NCBI RefSeq assembly: GCF_023973825.1
Contig: NC_090125.1
Coordinates: 1,485,501-1,549,500, forward strand
Source of the DNA: Plasmodium brasilianum
Lineage: Eukaryota > Apicomplexa > Aconoidasida > Haemosporida > Plasmodiidae
DNA: 64,000 bases
Reading direction: 5' to 3'
A program made the position numbers and the translations under genes. The first letter of the stretch is position 1, and each line of letters starts with the position of its first letter. The notes below the pieces were generated by a model, which had not been told where the DNA came from, ran no database searches, and worked only from the letters and a program-made list of their open reading frames with translations. Shown here piece by piece: positions 58,669-64,000 of this stretch.

Positions 58669-60339
58669 TTAATCCTTTTTAGGTATCTGCCAGATTAAAA
58701 CATAGTTACTCGCTAAAAAAAAAAAAACAGGTAAAACAGAATTAAAATAAAAAAAATAATAGAACAATGCGGGGTAATTAAAAAATGTGTTGACGGTAAG
58801 ATAAAATGTTGTGAAAAAAAAAAAAAAAAATTATGAACAGGGAATGTAAAATATGCGTATACACAGAAAAAAAAAAAAAAAAACAATTGTACATATGTAT
58901 ATATATATATATATATATATATGCATACATACGAAGTCGGTTTTTTTCAAAAGGAAGACTAATGAAACTTACTTGTTATAAATGCAACTCTGTTATACAC
59001 CCACTTAACAAACAAAACGTTGTTACCAATTTTTTTCTTGCACACGAAATTCCCCTTTACGTCCCAGATATGCAGGTGACCATCTTTCCCACCTTTGCAA
59101 AAGGGAAGGAAACATAATACGTGAAAAAAAGATTAAATAAAAAAAGGAATTAATAAGTGAAAAAAAATAAACTTTAAATAAATGGAAAAAATAAACTTTA
59201 AATGGAAAAAATAAATTTTAAATAAATGAAACGTCCTCTGGACAAACACACCCCCGTTCACCTAATATCATGCAAATATAAACAAAATACGATAATATAT
59301 ACAATGGCACACGTACTGTGTACTTACCTGATAAAACATAATTTGAATCGAACGAATAAATTGGATAAGATATATAAGTAATAAGTAACGGGCTATTATC
59401 GTACATGAAATTGTATGAACACAGTACATCCCCTGTGTATGCGTCCAGTGTGTATATGTAATTAAACTTAGTAGCAATAAGCATTTTTTTTTCATCAAAA
59501 GAAAAGTCAATATGTGTACAAAAATTGCCATTATTCGTTATTTTTGAAATGTCAAAATTTGCAAAATATTCATCATTATAGTCATCTCCAAAACAGCTAC
59601 ATAAGTATATAATTTTTTCATTAACTGTATAGGCATATATAATTCCTGTTTTGTTATAGCTAGCTATACAATATTCATTTTGAACATCCGTTTTATATAA
59701 CATTGTTTTCTCCTTTATATGATAAACTAACAATTCTTTACTTCTTAACGTAACAATAAATATATGAGTATTTGGATGCAATGAAAAACTATTGTCAACA
59801 ATTTCACTAAAAAATTCAAATATATGTATTATTTTTTTATTCAGAATGTTAAAATGATATATTTTACATTTTTTTCGATTTTCATATGCCGTAAATAAAC
59901 ACTCGTTCAATTCTAAATGTGCACACGAGTTATTGTTACCATTTAAATTGGTCTTCAGTAATTTCACATCATTTATAACTATATCTTCAATGATACAACT
60001 TAGTATTTCTTTTCTGTCACTTATATCATATATCTTTATAATATTTTTGGTATTGGTTACGGCTACTATGTTATTTAACATGTCTATGCTCGATATGTAC
60101 CCTTCATTTTCGAAAGCCGCGCATATGCCAAATCTTAAAAAATAATAAAATTGTGGAAGTGGTAATGGCGGCAGTTGCAATAGTAGCCATAGCAGCAGTA
60201 ACAATAACAGTAGTGAAAATAATAAAAAGTACATTACAGAACATAATAAAACATGAGATACAAAATTATTAATGTATTTGTTTAATTACTGGTTCATGCG
60301 GGTCTCGCTTATAATAGCGCCTTCCTCCTCCTTATTCAT
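58669..60339 (-). CDS. SWD2: WDR82/Swd2-like WD40 protein (4 exons)
   Basis: Minus-strand exons are 60339-60290, 60133-59328, 59092-58973 and 58712-58669. All are GT..AG with matching phases, totalling 339 residues (human WDR82 313). The start MNKEEEGAII fits the short N-terminal strand before the first blade, and FENEGYISSIDM parallels human FRENSDKINCFDF. Blade by blade, similarity continues through SFSLHPNTHIFIVTL, THIDFSFDEKKMLIAT, YTLDAYTGDVL (human IRLIDAFKGVV) and VLSGGKDGHLHIWDV (human MIGSEDGKIHVWN). The 44-nt last exon closes the propeller with SNYVLIWQIPKKD (human SNMAFWLPTID). Swd2/WDR82 is a subunit of the Set1/COMPASS histone H3K4 methyltransferase and of a Pol II termination phosphatase complex. 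The blades are unusually diverged and mostly lack GH and WD dipeptides except in the penultimate one. Confidence 0.85.
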
Positions 60340-62161
<1,822 letters not shown>

Positions 62162-63293
62162 ATGGCAATGAAGCTAAACTATTTTAAGAAAAGTAATGCA
62201 TTCATTCCAAGCTTTATTAATCATAAGGTAATGCATATTTTGAGAAAATTCTTCAGCACACTACGAAAAGAAAGAAATAAACTGAAAAATGAAAAATAAA
62301 AGTGGAAAAATGAGGGGAAAAATGAGGGGGAAAATGAGAGGAAAAATGAATGAAAAATTAAAAGCAAGGTGAAAATATGGAAATACATAAAACTTTTAAA
62401 TGGGATGGTTACAGTAACATATACAATGAGAAATTATAGTCTGTTCCACGTATAAACTGAGCAATTTTTATCGTCTTTTTAAAATTTTTGCTTTTTATTT
62501 TCTCCTTTTTTTCTTTACATTTGTTCCCATTTTTCTTTTCATTTGCTCCTTTTTTTTTCATTTTTTTCTATTTTGTAGGTGTTAGGAAATTTATATAAGT
62601 TTAATACCAACACTCAAAAAAATATAATTAAGAAGAAAAATGCCCAAGAACCGAAAGAGGTACAGCCTGAAAGGGATTACATTGATATAGGAAATGTGGA
62701 ATATAAATATTGTCCCTACTTGAAGCCTTTAGACATAAAAGGCATTAAAAGGGCTGATAGAAAATTTGACTATAATAGTAGCTACGCTTTTATGGTTGCA
62801 CAGAATGATTATAAAGAAAATTTAAAGGAGAAAAATTTGCTCACAAAATATTTATACAATGGAATGAAAGTACCATTGCCTCCCAAAAGATATAAAATAT
62901 CGGAATATGTAAAATTTTAAATTTATTCAAAAATTATGAACAAGTCATGAAAAAGTCGTGAACAAATCATGAACAAATCATGTTTTTTTTTGTACATTTT
63001 TCCCAATTCCCATATTTGGTCATAATTTTGTTACCAAATAGCCATTATTATTGAATTTTAATTTTTTTTTTTTTTCCCTCTTTTGTTCTTTTGTTCTTTC
63101 TTTTCCGCTTTTCTTCTTTTCCGCTTTTCTTCTTTTCCACTTTTCGTCTTTTCCGCTTTTCTTCTTTTCCACTTTTCGTCTTTTCCGCTTTTATTTTTTG
63201 CCATTTCAGGTGGACATTAGGCTAGACATGTTTTCTCCTGTTATTATTTGGTGTGTTATATGTTTTCCATTCTTTTTTACAGGATATATGTAA
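62162..63293 (+). CDS. Small protein with a C-terminal membrane segment (3 exons, alternative 3' ends)
   Basis: Preferred model: exons 62162-62227 (CATAAG/GTAATG), 62579-62908 (TATTTTGTAG; donor TAT/GTAAAA) and 63210-63293 (acceptor after a 140-nt pyrimidine tract), giving 159 residues. The start ATG GCA ATG opens a basic N-terminus (MKLNYFKKSNAFIPSFINHK) that could be a mitochondrial presequence. The middle is charged with many Tyr (ERDYIDIGNVEYKYCPYLK, LPPKRYKISEY). The end is a single hydrophobic span (SPVIIWCVICFPFFFTGYM). If the second intron is retained the protein stops at 62920 (135 residues, no span). A further GTAAGA donor at 63,289 and TTTCATAG acceptor at 63,461 would replace the last codons with WSIP. 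No family is recognised. The layout fits a small organelle inner-membrane subunit, which is only a guess. Confidence 0.65.
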
Positions 63294-64000
63294 GAAAAAA
63301 TGAGAAATGTGCAAGTACCAAAATGGGCATTTCTCTCCGTTATTAAGCGGTGCACAGTTGTCAAAAAATCATTGTAGCCCTCATTTATTATTATGTGTGC
63401 ATATATACAGATAGTCATGTGTACATATATATACGCCCAAATATATATCTTTTTTTCATAGGTGGTCAATACCGTAAATAAGTGAGCAGCATTAATTATT
63501 TGATGTACCATAAATTTTTAGATTTTTATCATACATCATTTATGAAGAAGTTTATGTAGAAGTATTAAAATGAGCATTTCTTCGCCTTCGCCTTTTTCTT
63601 TTCCTTTCTTTTCCTTTTTTTTTTTTTTGTTATTAATAACGAACATGTCGTAGTGAAAAAAAGAATGTGTAGCATTTATTTATTTATTGTTTTGTTTTGT
63701 ATTTTTTTTTTTTTTTTTTATAAATTGTAAATACATTATTGCAGTATTCATTTTACGACACAGTTACACATTAGTATTAGTATATCCCATTTTTTCCATA
63801 AATTGCACAATAGAACGTGAACGAAGTTACAAACCGAATTAACGTTAAGTATGATGGAGGAAAAAGGAGAGTAACTGAGCTGAAAAAGTGTGCATGGTTG
63901 CATGCATACATACATATGTACATACGTATATACTCACATTGCACACATATACACATATGTGTATACATTACGAAATGCAAATTACAAAAGCTGTACACTC
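63294..64000. other. 3' flank, no gene recognised
   Basis: It contains ACATATATA repeats (63,400-63,450), poly(T) (63,617-63,628, 63,702-63,719) and CATA repeats near 63,900. Apart from a possible terminal mini-exon at 63,462-63,477 for the preceding gene, nothing coding was seen. Confidence 0.5.

Overview
The window is nuclear DNA of a malaria parasite (genus Plasmodium). It is roughly 75-80 percent A+T overall. Coding regions are rich in Asn, Lys, Asp and Ser, with low-complexity inserts inside otherwise conserved domains. Introns are short and T-rich, with GT..AG ends, and intergenic DNA is crowded with microsatellites and 20-75 nt poly(A)/poly(T) runs. The base composition and the many ATGTAT/ACATAC microsatellites would fit a non-falciparum species such as the P. 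malariae or P. ovale group, but the species cannot be fixed from sequence alone. I see no subtelomeric antigen families, rRNA, tRNA, transposon, CRISPR or bacterial-type operon. This is core-chromosome housekeeping DNA.

Layout from left to right. Plus strand: a large helical protein with a possible neurochondrin-like N-terminus (1023-4953, 3 exons); a weak trace of a small tail-anchored protein (5788-5897); a KIF-binding-protein homologue (6063-10003) broken by a frameshift in an A25 run; and a syntaxin-18-type Qa-SNARE (10272-11588). Minus strand: TFIIE beta (12876-14429) and a gigantic APC2, the cullin-like subunit of the anaphase-promoting complex (18393 to beyond 32710). APC2 is split into three reading-frame segments by two homopolymer frameshifts. 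A 3.7 kb divergent promoter region follows. Plus strand again: a 2,320-residue Asn-rich protein with helical repeats and a C-terminal membrane anchor (36416-43378); eIF2B gamma (44641-48439, 10 exons reconstructed with consistent phases); the U2AF large subunit (49736-52467, 2 exons); and a small BLUF/TEX47-like protein (53703-55077, 3 exons). Minus strand: a TBC-domain Rab GAP (55464-58078, again broken in a T27 run) and a WDR82/Swd2-type WD40 protein (58669-60339, 4 exons reconstructed). A divergent region holding a ~670 bp ATGTAT-type microsatellite separates this from a small plus-strand protein with a C-terminal membrane segment (62162-63293).

The genes do not form a pathway. They cover mitosis (APC2), transcription and chromatin (TFIIE beta, Swd2-like), splicing (U2AF), translation initiation (eIF2B gamma), membrane traffic (syntaxin 18, TBC GAP) and motor regulation (KBP). 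The most striking structural signal is that all four frame breaks in conserved genes fall inside 24-27 nt A/T homopolymers. That points to homopolymer length error or variation rather than gene death. I found no convincing new biological system. The best leads are the oversized APC2, a U2AF large subunit with only one canonical RRM before its UHM, and several unrecognised lineage-specific proteins.
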